Shown here in pieces: positions 33,596-41,864 of a DNA stretch of 52,146 bases. The notes beneath the pieces were generated by a model, which was not told where the DNA came from, ran no database searches, and was given only the letters and a program-made list of their open reading frames with translations. This DNA is from Bacteroidota bacterium (GTDB taxonomy: Bacteria; Bacteroidota; Bacteroidia; UBA8524), in NCBI GenBank assembly GCA_016124735.1, contig WGMZ01000031.1:1-52146 (forward strand). The letters run 5' to 3'. How positions within the stretch are numbered: the first letter of the stretch is position 1; each line of letters begins with the position of its first letter. Made by a program: the position numbers and the translations under genes.

Positions 33596-35233
33596 ATGAA
33601 AAGATGGTATTGGATATTAAGTCTCGGCATTTTCGCGTCCTTTCAAAGCGGAAACGAAAACCTTTCACCGATTCAATACATCGAGCTGTATAAGGAAATT
33701 GCCATTAATGAAATGTTTCGTACGGGCATACCTGCCAGTATCACGATGGCCCAGGGTCTGTTAGAATCCGGAAACGGAAATTCGCGTTTGGCCCGTCAGG
33801 GAAACAATCATTTTGGGATTAAGTGCAAAACAAGCTGGACCGGAAAAACCATTTATGAAGATGATGATGCTCCGGGAGAATGTTTTCGCGCATACGATTC
33901 TGCTTATCTTTCCTATATCGATCATTCGGAATTTCTGCTCGGAAATCAGCGCTATGCTTTTCTTTTTGAATACGACCGTACCGATTATAAAAGCTGGGCA
34001 AATGGGCTTAAAAAGGCTGGTTATGCCACCAACCCCAAATACCCCAATCTACTTATTACTATCATAGAGCGTCATGAGTTACACAAACTCGACCACATGA
34101 AACCGGAAGACCTGAAGATGAAAGAAGAGCCTATAATTGCTCGACAAGACAGTCTGCGCGATGCCACAGTCGTCGTGTTTAACGAAATTCCGGCTACCCG
34201 TGTTCAACCCGGAGATAATATCGTGGGACTTGCCAAACGGAATGAAATGGGAGCCTGGCAGGTGAGGCGCTACAACGACCTGCCTAAAGATCAGGAACTG
34301 ACCCCAGGAGAAATACTCTATCTGAAACCAAAGAAACGCAAAGGTTCGGTGCCTTATCATGTGGTTCAGCCAGGAGAAACCATGTGGTCCATTAGTCAGA
34401 TGTATGGCATCAAGTTGAAACACCTTTACAGAAAAAATCATCTGAATAGAAAAGAAGATGAACAACCTGTGGCAGGACAAACCCTATATCTCCAGCAGAA
34501 TAATCCGGGCTTACCATTAAAAAATGTGGAAAAAGACAGTGTTTCCAACCCTCCGATTAAGGTAGTATTGCCTTCAAATCCGGAAGTTCCGGGAGATACC
34601 ATTACGGTTCCTGAAATAGCACCGGAAAAACACGACGAACCTACTCCTAAATTCAGCAATGAACCAGCTATCAGTCCGGAAGAGGTAAAAGACACATTGA
34701 ACATCCCAAGAGAAAAAGAAGATCCCAGCAAAGGAATCAGTGTTCATACCGTTTCTCCAGGAGAAACCTTGTTCCGTATTGCCAAACAGTATCAAGTCAG
34801 TGTGGAACAATTGAAAGAACTCAACGGATTAACAAGCTATTCCATACAAATTGGACAGGAATTAATTATTAATGGACGTGCGGAGGAATTTACTCAAGAC
34901 ACCATTGCAATGGTCTTTACGCATACCGTTAAAAAAGGTGAAACCCTCTACAGTATTTCAAAACAATACAATTTACAGGTGGAAGATCTGAAAGAACTGA
35001 ATAAGCTTAACTCAAATGAACTAAGCATCGGACAAAAGCTCAAACTGAATGCGGCTCCCAAAACAGCTCCCGAAAAAGCGGTGGATGAATTGCCAGCCAG
35101 CCATACTGTAGAGAAGGGTGATACTCTGTATGGCATATCCAGAAAGTACAATGTGAGTGTTGAAGACCTGAAACGCTTAAATCATCTTGCAGATAATGCA
35201 ATCAGTATCGGACAAGTACTCAAGTTGAAATAA
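33596..35233 (+). CDS. Glucosaminidase-domain peptidoglycan hydrolase with LysM repeats
   Basis: From ATG 33596 (MKRWYWILSLGIFASFQSG, a signal peptide) the protein has 545 residues. An N-acetylglucosaminidase domain (FlgJ/mannosyl-glycoprotein endo-beta-GlcNAc type) fills about residues 25-165, with catalytic Glu in QGLLESGNGNSRLARQGNN and the HFGIKCK motif. Four clear LysM modules follow: one at about 245, then three at about 380, 448 and 502, each 'HTV..GdTLy.Is.qY.vsve.LK.LN.L'; a weaker fifth lies at about 200. A Pro-rich spacer (about 300-375) separates them. It should cleave the glycan strands in the periplasm. The start lies opposite the DsbD gene, 141 bp away. Confidence 0.93.
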   Translation: MKRWYWILSLGIFASFQSGNENLSPIQYIELYKEIAINEMFRTGIPASITMAQGLLESGNGNSRLARQGNNHFGIKCKTSWTGKTIYEDDDAPGECFRAYDSAYLSYIDHSEFLLGNQRYAFLFEYDRTDYKSWANGLKKAGYATNPKYPNLLITIIERHELHKLDHMKPEDLKMKEEPIIARQDSLRDATVVVFNEIPATRVQPGDNIVGLAKRNEMGAWQVRRYNDLPKDQELTPGEILYLKPKKRKGSVPYHVVQPGETMWSISQMYGIKLKHLYRKNHLNRKEDEQPVAGQTLYLQQNNPGLPLKNVEKDSVSNPPIKVVLPSNPEVPGDTITVPEIAPEKHDEPTPKFSNEPAISPEEVKDTLNIPREKEDPSKGISVHTVSPGETLFRIAKQYQVSVEQLKELNGLTSYSIQIGQELIINGRAEEFTQDTIAMVFTHTVKKGETLYSISKQYNLQVEDLKELNKLNSNELSIGQKLKLNAAPKTAPEKAVDELPASHTVEKGDTLYGISRKYNVSVEDLKRLNHLADNAISIGQVLKLK

Positions 35234-35311
35234 GCAAAAAAGCCCTCTTTCCAATAGCCCGAAAAACGGGAATTCCTTTATCTTCGCAGGGCTTAACAGA
35301 ATTATCCGAAT

Positions 35312-36712
35312 ATGTCACAATACGACGTGGCCGTTATCGGCTCAGGACCAGGCGGATATGTGGCAGCTATCCGCTGCGCACAACTCGGTCTAAAAACCGC
35401 CATCATCGAGAAATATGCAAACTTAGGAGGCACCTGCCTGAATGTGGGTTGTATCCCTTCCAAGGCATTGCTTGATTCCTCTGAACACTATCACAATGCC
35501 CAGCACACCTTTGAAATACACGGCATTGAGCTTCAAAACCTGAAAGTGAATCTGAAGCAAATGATCGATAGAAAACGTGACGTGGTAAAACAAAATACCG
35601 AAGGGGTAAGCTTCTTGATGAAGAAAAACAAGATTGATGTACACACCGGAGTAGGTTCATTTTTGAGCAATACCAAAATTCAAATCACGAACGGTAAAGA
35701 AAGCAAAGAGATTGAGGCGAAATATTCCATTATCGCCACCGGTTCCAAACCAAGTTCTTTGCCTGGTATTACCATCGACAAAAAACGAATTATTACCTCA
35801 ACCGAAGCGCTCGAATTGCAGGAAATCCCCAAGCATTTAATCATTATCGGCGGAGGAGTTATCGGCCTTGAACTGGGATCCGTTTATGCTCGTTTGGGAG
35901 CTAAAGTATCCGTGGTCGAATACACAGACTCTTTAATTCCGACTATGGACAGAGCCTTGGGCAAGGAACTCCAAAAAGTGTTGAAGAAAGAAGGCTTTGA
36001 ATTCTTCTTCAATCATAAAGTAACCGGCGCTTCTGCGAAAGGTAAAGCCGTTACTGTAACGGCAGAAGACCCTAAAGGAGCCCCGGTTGAATTCAAGGGC
36101 GACTATTGTCTGGTAGCCGTTGGTCGCAGACCTTATACCGATGGCCTTGGTTTGGACAAAGCAGGAGTGCAGATGGAAGACCGCGGACGGATTGCCGTTA
36201 ACGATCATCTTCAAACCAACGTGCCGAATATTTATGCCATTGGCGATGTAGTGCGCGGAGCCATGCTGGCGCATAAAGCGGAAGAGGAAGGCGTGATGGT
36301 TGCCGAAATATTAGCAGGTCAAAAACCGCATATCAACTATAACTTAATTCCTGGAGTTGTTTACACCTGGCCGGAAGTGGCAGGAGTTGGATTGACTGAA
36401 GAGCAACTCAAAGAAGCTGGAAGGAAATATAATGTGGGTAAATTCCCATTTCTGGCATCAGGAAGGGCTCGTGCTTCCATGGACACCGCGGGTTTTGTAA
36501 AGGTACTCGCAGATGCCAGCACCGATGAAATTCTCGGCGTTCACATGATTGGACCCCGTGCAGCAGATATGATTGCAGAAGCTGTTGTTGCGATGGAATA
36601 CCGTGCCTCTGCAGAAGATATTGGAAGAATCAGTCACGCGCACCCAACGTATACAGAAGCATTGAAGGAAGCGGCTTTGGCTGCAACCGGAAATCGTTCC
36701 TTACATCTTTAA
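35312..36712 (+). CDS. lpdA: Dihydrolipoyl dehydrogenase (copy 2)
   Basis: The 466-residue flavoprotein carries the FAD loop VIGSGPGGYVAAIRCAQLG, disulfide GGTCLNVGCIPSKALL, NAD loop IIGGGVIGLELGSVY, YAIGDVVRGAMLAH and the catalytic SHAHPTYTEALKEA. The LNVGCIPS form is the mitochondrial/alphaproteobacterial-like type, whereas copy 1 (18559-19947) has LNWGCIPT. The usual split is one copy for pyruvate and one for 2-oxoglutarate dehydrogenase or glycine cleavage, but which is which cannot be told. It is preceded by a short gap with a TATCTTCG box at 35279-35286, one base off a -7 element. Confidence 0.95.
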   Translation: MSQYDVAVIGSGPGGYVAAIRCAQLGLKTAIIEKYANLGGTCLNVGCIPSKALLDSSEHYHNAQHTFEIHGIELQNLKVNLKQMIDRKRDVVKQNTEGVSFLMKKNKIDVHTGVGSFLSNTKIQITNGKESKEIEAKYSIIATGSKPSSLPGITIDKKRIITSTEALELQEIPKHLIIIGGGVIGLELGSVYARLGAKVSVVEYTDSLIPTMDRALGKELQKVLKKEGFEFFFNHKVTGASAKGKAVTVTAEDPKGAPVEFKGDYCLVAVGRRPYTDGLGLDKAGVQMEDRGRIAVNDHLQTNVPNIYAIGDVVRGAMLAHKAEEEGVMVAEILAGQKPHINYNLIPGVVYTWPEVAGVGLTEEQLKEAGRKYNVGKFPFLASGRARASMDTAGFVKVLADASTDEILGVHMIGPRAADMIAEAVVAMEYRASAEDIGRISHAHPTYTEALKEAALAATGNRSLHL

Positions 36713-36744
36713 TTTTCTAAAGCCGATTTTGTAAACTTGTCATT

Positions 36745-37722
36745 ATGATCACACACCATAGCTCTCTCGAAGTATTTTACGAACAACTCGAATTTGTGCA
36801 ACGGGAGTACCGTCCTCATGGCCTGAAGGCAAAATCCTTCTCAAATGTTGTCATTGGCGGACTAGGCGGTTCTGGAATAGGTGGCACTATTACAAAATCC
36901 TATTTCATTCACGAGTTTCCGATTCCGGTGGAGGTAATAAATGATTATTTCCTGCCCGCCTATGTCGACTCGAACTCGCTTGTGGTGCTTGGATCTTATT
37001 CAGGTAATACGGAAGAAACTTTGAGCATGTTGGAAGATGCACTGAAACGAAGTGCAAAAGTTCTGATTATTTGCTCAGGTGGTCATTTAATGGAAAAAGC
37101 CAAAGAATTAAATCTGATCCATTATGCCATTGAACAGGGATACCAACCCAGAATGGCTCTGGGGTATTCACTTGGTTTCCTTTTGAAAGTTTTCGGTGAA
37201 CTTATTGGAAAAGATTTAACCGAAGATTTTAATTCTGCAATCGCAGGATTAAGCGACAATGTCAGACTTAAGCAGGCGGCCGAAAATTTGGTGACCAAAT
37301 TTCAGAGTACTCTCAACCGGAGGTACACCATCCTTACCGATGCTGCCTTTTCAGGTATAGCCTGGCGTTTTGCTCAGCAATTGAATGAAAATTCAAAGAT
37401 GGAGGCGTTTGTAAGTACATTGCCTGAAGCGAATCACAATGTGATTGAATCGTATTACGGGCAACTGCCCTCTAATTTCATCGTGTTGAATAGCCATAGC
37501 AATGAACGGGTAAGTGCGCGATTTGACTTCATTACAGCTTTGCTGGAACGCGAAAACAACAAAGTTGCCGTGCTCGAAACACAACAACTCGATATTCCGA
37601 CTCTGTTTGAAATCATCTACATCCTGGATTGGTTTACCATTAACATTACCGAACCATTGAATGTAGATCCGATGCAAATTGCCAATATCATTTCACTCAA
37701 AGAATTTCTAAGCGAAATCTAA
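36745..37722 (+). CDS. Bifunctional phosphoglucose/phosphomannose isomerase (SIS domain)
   Basis: The 325-residue protein has a double SIS fold: GGLGGSGIGGTI at about residue 34, GSYSGNTEETLSM at about residue 92, LGYSLGFLLKV at about residue 142 and the helix PEANHNVIESYY near residue 230, the signature of the short bifunctional isomerase found in Bacteroidota and archaea. It interconverts glucose 6-phosphate or mannose 6-phosphate with fructose 6-phosphate. Its stop shares one base with the start of the PHP phosphatase gene (TAATG), so the two are co-translated; both could feed exopolysaccharide precursor control. Confidence 0.87.
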   Translation: MITHHSSLEVFYEQLEFVQREYRPHGLKAKSFSNVVIGGLGGSGIGGTITKSYFIHEFPIPVEVINDYFLPAYVDSNSLVVLGSYSGNTEETLSMLEDALKRSAKVLIICSGGHLMEKAKELNLIHYAIEQGYQPRMALGYSLGFLLKVFGELIGKDLTEDFNSAIAGLSDNVRLKQAAENLVTKFQSTLNRRYTILTDAAFSGIAWRFAQQLNENSKMEAFVSTLPEANHNVIESYYGQLPSNFIVLNSHSNERVSARFDFITALLERENNKVAVLETQQLDIPTLFEIIYILDWFTINITEPLNVDPMQIANIISLKEFLSEI

Positions 37723-38489
37723 TGGGAATCGTTTCCAAAATAAAGGATGCCTTCGACCGGGAAAAAGCTCCGGGGAAGGCAGCCTCTGCTTTGGAAGTAG
37801 ACCTGCATTCGCATATGCTTCCCGGGATTGACGACGGAGCAAAAAACCTTGAAGACAGTCTCGACCTGATTGAACGTACCATCAAACCCGGGGTTAAAAA
37901 AATAATCACCACGCCTCATATCATGTTCGAATTTTACAGGAATACTCCGGAAATTATCCGTGAAAAACTGGAATTCGTGCAAGAAGCATTGCAGGAAAGA
38001 GGCATACAAGTCGAATTGGAGGCCGCGGCAGAATACTACCTCGACGATGCCTTTATCGGGATGGTTAAGAACAACGAGGAGTTACTCACCTTTGGAGACA
38101 AAATGATTCTGATTGAGACGAATTACATTCAGAGCCATCCGGAATTGCTTCAGGTATTTTTTGACTTGAGAATTCAAGGCTATAATCCCGTATTTGCTCA
38201 CCCTGAACGGTATGCATATTTGACCAAACCCAGAGATAAAGAGACTTTGGCAGCTTATGAACGAATTTTTAATTCAGGAGCATTATTTCAATTGAATCTT
38301 TTGTCCTTCACTGGGTATTACGGACCACAGATTAAACATACCGCCAATCTACTACTAAAAGAAGGGATGATTCATTTGGTGGGTTCCGATGCGCACAAAT
38401 CCGAGCATGTTCGAATGATCAATAAATTGAAGGAAACTAAGTTGTTTGAGCGCATCATGGATGCCGGCGTCCTCAACAATACCCTTTGA
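37722..38489 (+). CDS. CpsB/YwqE-type PHP-domain tyrosine-protein phosphatase
   Basis: The 255-residue PHP protein shows all metal motifs of the CpsB/YwqE group: DLHSHMLPGIDDGAKN (residues ~27-42), ITTPHIM, the EAAAEYYLDD strand, AHPERYAYL and GSDAHKSEH. These Mn-dependent phosphatases dephosphorylate the tyrosine kinases that control capsule and exopolysaccharide export. No kinase or wza/wzc gene is within the window, so its partner must be elsewhere. It is coupled by a one-base overlap to the isomerase gene upstream. The convergent histidine kinase gene ends only one base past its stop. Confidence 0.87.
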   Translation: MGIVSKIKDAFDREKAPGKAASALEVDLHSHMLPGIDDGAKNLEDSLDLIERTIKPGVKKIITTPHIMFEFYRNTPEIIREKLEFVQEALQERGIQVELEAAAEYYLDDAFIGMVKNNEELLTFGDKMILIETNYIQSHPELLQVFFDLRIQGYNPVFAHPERYAYLTKPRDKETLAAYERIFNSGALFQLNLLSFTGYYGPQIKHTANLLLKEGMIHLVGSDAHKSEHVRMINKLKETKLFERIMDAGVLNNTL

Positions 38490-38490
38490 T

Positions 38491-39603
38491 TCAACGTGCA
38501 AACTGCACGCAAAATTCACTTCCCTGGCCTGGGGTACTTGCAACAGAAATCTCCCCTCCCAGCGACTCTACCTGGTTCTTCGTGATAAACAATCCAATTC
38601 CCTTGGCATCTTTATTTCCATGGAAGGTTTTATACATCCCAAATACCTTCGAACCATATCGATCCAAATCAATTCCTTTGCCGTTATCCCTAACCAGCAG
38701 GCATTTCTTGCCGTTTCGGAAGATGGTCTGCAGCTGAACTTTTAGTGGCACATCCGGACTGCGGTATTTCAAAGAATTGGAGATCAAGTTAAATAGGATG
38801 CTGTCAAGATATGCGGGTTCAAACAAAACATCATCCCAATCTTCAATAAGCACCTCAATTTCTGCCTTCTCTTTTTTGATGAGTCCATGGAGATTGTGAA
38901 TGGTATTCTCGATGGCGTCACTGATCTTTAAAATGATTGGACTTAAATCTTCAGAATCGAGCTTAACTACCTCCTGCAAATTTTGTATGGTATCACTCAA
39001 GCTTACAGCTATTTTGTCTAATTGATTAAGATACAATGACTTTTCATCTTCGTCAGCCTCTTTCATCATATTCAGCATCAGCTCAATATTCCCGGCATGC
39101 GACCTAAGATTATGAGATACAATATGGGCAAATTGCTGCAATCGTTCATTCTGAGTGGCCAACTTATGCATTGCTCCTCTCAATTCAACTTTTTGAAGTT
39201 TTTCGGTATGTATGTTTTGAAAAATACCTCGAATCTGAATAATCTTTCCGTTTTCATCGAATACGGGCTTGCCTTGAGCCCTCACCCAAATGCGGTTTTT
39301 CTTAGCTGTAATAATCTCCAAATCGACATCATAAGGTTTCCCTTGTTCCATGAGCTTATCAAGGCAAAAAGAAATCACGGGCACATGCTCTGGCACATAA
39401 AATTCTATCGCAGTTTCAACCTCCGGATCGTATTCATTCTTGTCTAACTCATGAATGGAAAATACTCCATCGGTCCAGGTTAATTTCATGTCACTAAGAT
39501 TGACCTCCCAAATTCCGAATTCGGCCATTTTCTCCGCTTCAGCAAAAAGGATTTCCAAATGATTCTTCGGAGGCGATTCTATTTCTGCACTACTCGTATT
39601 CAT
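38491..39603 (-). CDS. PAS-domain sensor histidine kinase, cytoplasmic
   Basis: The 370-residue protein has no membrane segment. Residues ~20-130 form a PAS domain with a PAC tail (QIRGIFQNIHTEK). The dimerisation helix carries the phospho-acceptor in HIVSHNLRSHAGN (about residue 167), a histidine followed by N rather than the common E, as in the HisKA-like 'SHNLR' type frequent in Bacteroidota. The ATPase domain has NLISNSLKYR, DNGKGIDL and KGIGLFITKNQVESLGG. No response regulator is adjacent, so the partner is unknown. The start codon is the ATG at 39603; the downstream neighbour on the other strand (FAH-family gene) begins 136 bp away. Confidence 0.88.
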   Translation of the reverse strand: MNTSSAEIESPPKNHLEILFAEAEKMAEFGIWEVNLSDMKLTWTDGVFSIHELDKNEYDPEVETAIEFYVPEHVPVISFCLDKLMEQGKPYDVDLEIITAKKNRIWVRAQGKPVFDENGKIIQIRGIFQNIHTEKLQKVELRGAMHKLATQNERLQQFAHIVSHNLRSHAGNIELMLNMMKEADEDEKSLYLNQLDKIAVSLSDTIQNLQEVVKLDSEDLSPIILKISDAIENTIHNLHGLIKKEKAEIEVLIEDWDDVLFEPAYLDSILFNLISNSLKYRSPDVPLKVQLQTIFRNGKKCLLVRDNGKGIDLDRYGSKVFGMYKTFHGNKDAKGIGLFITKNQVESLGGEISVASTPGQGSEFCVQFAR

Positions 39604-39739
39604 AGGGGACTGAACTTCAGGGATTATCCAAAATTAGCATTTAAATTTAAATCACTGTCAACTGCAATGGATGACATCTTAGCTCAGATGTTCATGCCTT
39701 CCACTCGCAGAAACTTATATTTGTCCAAAATTTCAATCC

Positions 39740-40759
39740 ATGAAACTGGTAACATTTTTCTTTCAGAATAAGGCACATCTCGGAATCTGTCATAACGATC
39801 TGGTTTATCCTGTAAATCGCCTGGATCATTCTCTTCCAGATGAAATAATCGAATTTCTTCGTCAAGGCAACAATGCAATGAACAGAGCCAAAGAGCTCAA
39901 TGCGCAAATTCTAAAAGGAGATTATCAGGAGATGGCAGTACCTGTTTCGAATGGGACCCTGCTTGCTCCAGTTCCACATCCAAGCTCCTGCCGCGACGGA
40001 TATGCATTTCGTCAGCATGTGGCAGCGGCCCGCCGCAATCGCCGGGTGGAAATGATTCCTGAGTTTGATGAATACCCAATTTTTTACTTTACCAATCATA
40101 ATGCGATTCAGGGACCAGGGTCAATTGAATGCATGCCAGATCATTTTAACAAGCTGGATTTCGAATTGGAAGCGTCGATCGTTGTCGGGAAAAAAGGCAG
40201 GAATATCAAAGCCGAAGATGCAGATGATTACATCGCCGGGTATATGATCATGAATGACATGAGCGCCCGAACATTGCAGATGGAAGAAATGAAACTGAAT
40301 CTTGGCCCCGCCAAGGGAAAAGATTTCTCTACGGTAATCGGGCCTTATTTAGTTACTCCCGACGAATTAGAACCTTATAAAATTCAAGCCAAACCAGGAC
40401 ATATAGGAAACAATTACAATTTAAGCATGAAATGCTGGGTAAACGGGAAACAAGTTTCCGAAGGAAATATGGGCGATATGGACTGGACCTTCGCAGAAAT
40501 CCTTGAACGTTGTGCGTATGGCGTGGATATTCTGCCAGGCGATGTCATAGGATCCGGTACAGTTGGAACCGGTTGCTTTCTTGAATTAAACGGTACCGGC
40601 CTCCTGAATGATCCTAATTATCCTGTGCAGTGGTTACAGGATGGTGACGTGGTTGAAATGGAAATCGATGGACTCGGACATTTGAGTAATACCATCCATG
40701 CGGTTGACACCGATTTTTCAATACTCGCACTTAAAAAATCCGCAGCCAGCGAGAAGTAA
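39740..40759 (+). CDS. Fumarylacetoacetate hydrolase family protein
   Basis: The 339-residue protein carries the FAH C-terminal fold: LDFELEASIVVGKKGRNI (metal-ligand Glu), YMIMNDMSARTLQ, GKDFSTVIGPYLVTPDEL and the late GDVIGSGTVGTGCFLELN. Family members cleave C-C bonds or decarboxylate/hydrate 2-oxo-3-enoic acids, for example in tyrosine or hydroxyphenylacetate breakdown. Residues 1-90 form a separate N-terminal domain, longer than in the minimal family, nearer to fumarylacetoacetase-like enzymes. The tail has no clear motif. It is followed at once by the GNAT gene (ATG one base past the stop). Confidence 0.85.
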   Translation: MKLVTFFFQNKAHLGICHNDLVYPVNRLDHSLPDEIIEFLRQGNNAMNRAKELNAQILKGDYQEMAVPVSNGTLLAPVPHPSSCRDGYAFRQHVAAARRNRRVEMIPEFDEYPIFYFTNHNAIQGPGSIECMPDHFNKLDFELEASIVVGKKGRNIKAEDADDYIAGYMIMNDMSARTLQMEEMKLNLGPAKGKDFSTVIGPYLVTPDELEPYKIQAKPGHIGNNYNLSMKCWVNGKQVSEGNMGDMDWTFAEILERCAYGVDILPGDVIGSGTVGTGCFLELNGTGLLNDPNYPVQWLQDGDVVEMEIDGLGHLSNTIHAVDTDFSILALKKSAASEK

Positions 40760-40760
40760 C

Positions 40761-41207
40761 ATGAGTGAATTGATCATCCGGCTCGTTGACTTCGAATCGC
40801 CCGAATATACTGAAACAGTGGATTTACGGAGTCGCATACTTCGTGAACCTCTCGGTTTGAAATTCTCGGAAGAAGAGCTGAAAAATGAAGGCAACCAATA
40901 CCATGTTGCCGCATTTTTGAATGGAAGAATCGTTGCCTGCATGGCATTGGTTCCTCTTGATAATAAAACTCTCAAAATGCGTCAGGTAGCCGTAGACACC
41001 GAACAGCAGGGGCAAGGGATCGGAACCCGGCTTGTTTCATTTGCTGAAGAATTTGCCATTAAAAAAGGCTTCTGCTGCATAGAATTGCATGCCCGGAATG
41101 TGAGCAAACAATTCTATGACGATTTGGCGTATACTACCATAGGAGAAGAATTTACTGAAATAGGAATTCCTCATTTCAAAATGGAGAAGAATTGGTGCAG
41201 TAGCTAA
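40761..41207 (+). CDS. GNAT family N-acetyltransferase
   Basis: I choose ATG 40761 (MSELIIRLVDFES), one base past the stop of the upstream hydrolase gene; the longer frame overlaps that gene. The product is 148 residues. The acetyl-CoA motif is VAVDTEQQGQGIGTRLVSFAEEFA (Q/RxxGxG/A core QQGQGIG), followed by the ELHARN and FYDDLAYTTIGEEF strands. Acceptor substrate unknown. Probably in one transcript with the FAH-like and YdeI-like genes on either side. Confidence 0.85.
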   Translation: MSELIIRLVDFESPEYTETVDLRSRILREPLGLKFSEEELKNEGNQYHVAAFLNGRIVACMALVPLDNKTLKMRQVAVDTEQQGQGIGTRLVSFAEEFAIKKGFCCIELHARNVSKQFYDDLAYTTIGEEFTEIGIPHFKMEKNWCSS

Positions 41208-41218
41208 TTTTAAATGGA

Positions 41219-41830
41219 ATGGCTAAAGTAAAAAATACCGAAGATTATATTGAACAGGCAGCTGCTTTTGCTCAGCCTGTTTTACGTCATCTACAATTCT
41301 TGGTACATGCTACAATTCCGGCTGTTGAAGAACAAATCAAGTGGAATTTCCCCTGCTTCATCTACAAAGGAAAAATCCTCTGTCACATGGCTGCTTTCAA
41401 AGGCCATTGCGCATTCGGATTTTGGCTGGCGCCATTAATGAATGACCCCTCCGAAATCCTGGAAAAAAGAGATGAAGGTTCTGCCATGGGACAACTCGGC
41501 AAAATCAGCAGTTTTCAGGATTTACCAGATGATGCCATTTTGAAAGCTTATCTGTTGGAAGCTGCATCTTTAATAGATGAAGGAAAAACCTTGCCTAAAA
41601 AAGAAGCCGTTCCTAAAAAGGATATAGACATGCATCCTGCATTTCGGAAAGCTTTGGAAAAACATCCTTTAGCAATGGAAGCCTTTCAAAACATGTCGGC
41701 TTCTCATCAGAGAGAATATCTCCTTTACATTGATGAGGCGAAGAAAGAAGAGACGAAAATTAGAAGGATTGAAAAGTCAATAGCCCTCCTGCTCGATGGG
41801 TTAGATTTGAACTCCTCTTACCGGAAATAA
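41219..41830 (+). CDS. YdeI/OmpD-associated (DUF1801-type) protein
   Basis: The 203-residue protein has an N-terminal DUF1801-like domain (VEEQIKWNFPCFIYKGKILCHMAAFK, residues ~37-62, beginning with conserved E-x-I-x-W) and a C-terminal YdeI/OmdA segment (HPAFRKALEKHP and YIDEAKKEETKIRRIEKSI). Family members are small cytoplasmic proteins; YdeI in Salmonella is linked to polymyxin resistance, but no mechanism is known. Eleven bases separate it from the GNAT gene. Confidence 0.85.
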   Translation: MAKVKNTEDYIEQAAAFAQPVLRHLQFLVHATIPAVEEQIKWNFPCFIYKGKILCHMAAFKGHCAFGFWLAPLMNDPSEILEKRDEGSAMGQLGKISSFQDLPDDAILKAYLLEAASLIDEGKTLPKKEAVPKKDIDMHPAFRKALEKHPLAMEAFQNMSASHQREYLLYIDEAKKEETKIRRIEKSIALLLDGLDLNSSYRK

Positions 41831-41852
41831 CCAGAAAAAAGCCTCTTAATTC

Positions 41853-41860
41853 TATCTTTG
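41853..41860 (+). promoter_or_regulatory. Predicted -7 box overlapping the dxs start region
   Basis: TATCTTTG matches TAnnTTTG exactly but ends only four bases before the GTG start of dxs at 41865, so transcription would start at or very near that codon. No clear -33 TTG is present. Confidence 0.35.
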
Positions 41861-41864
41861 TGAC

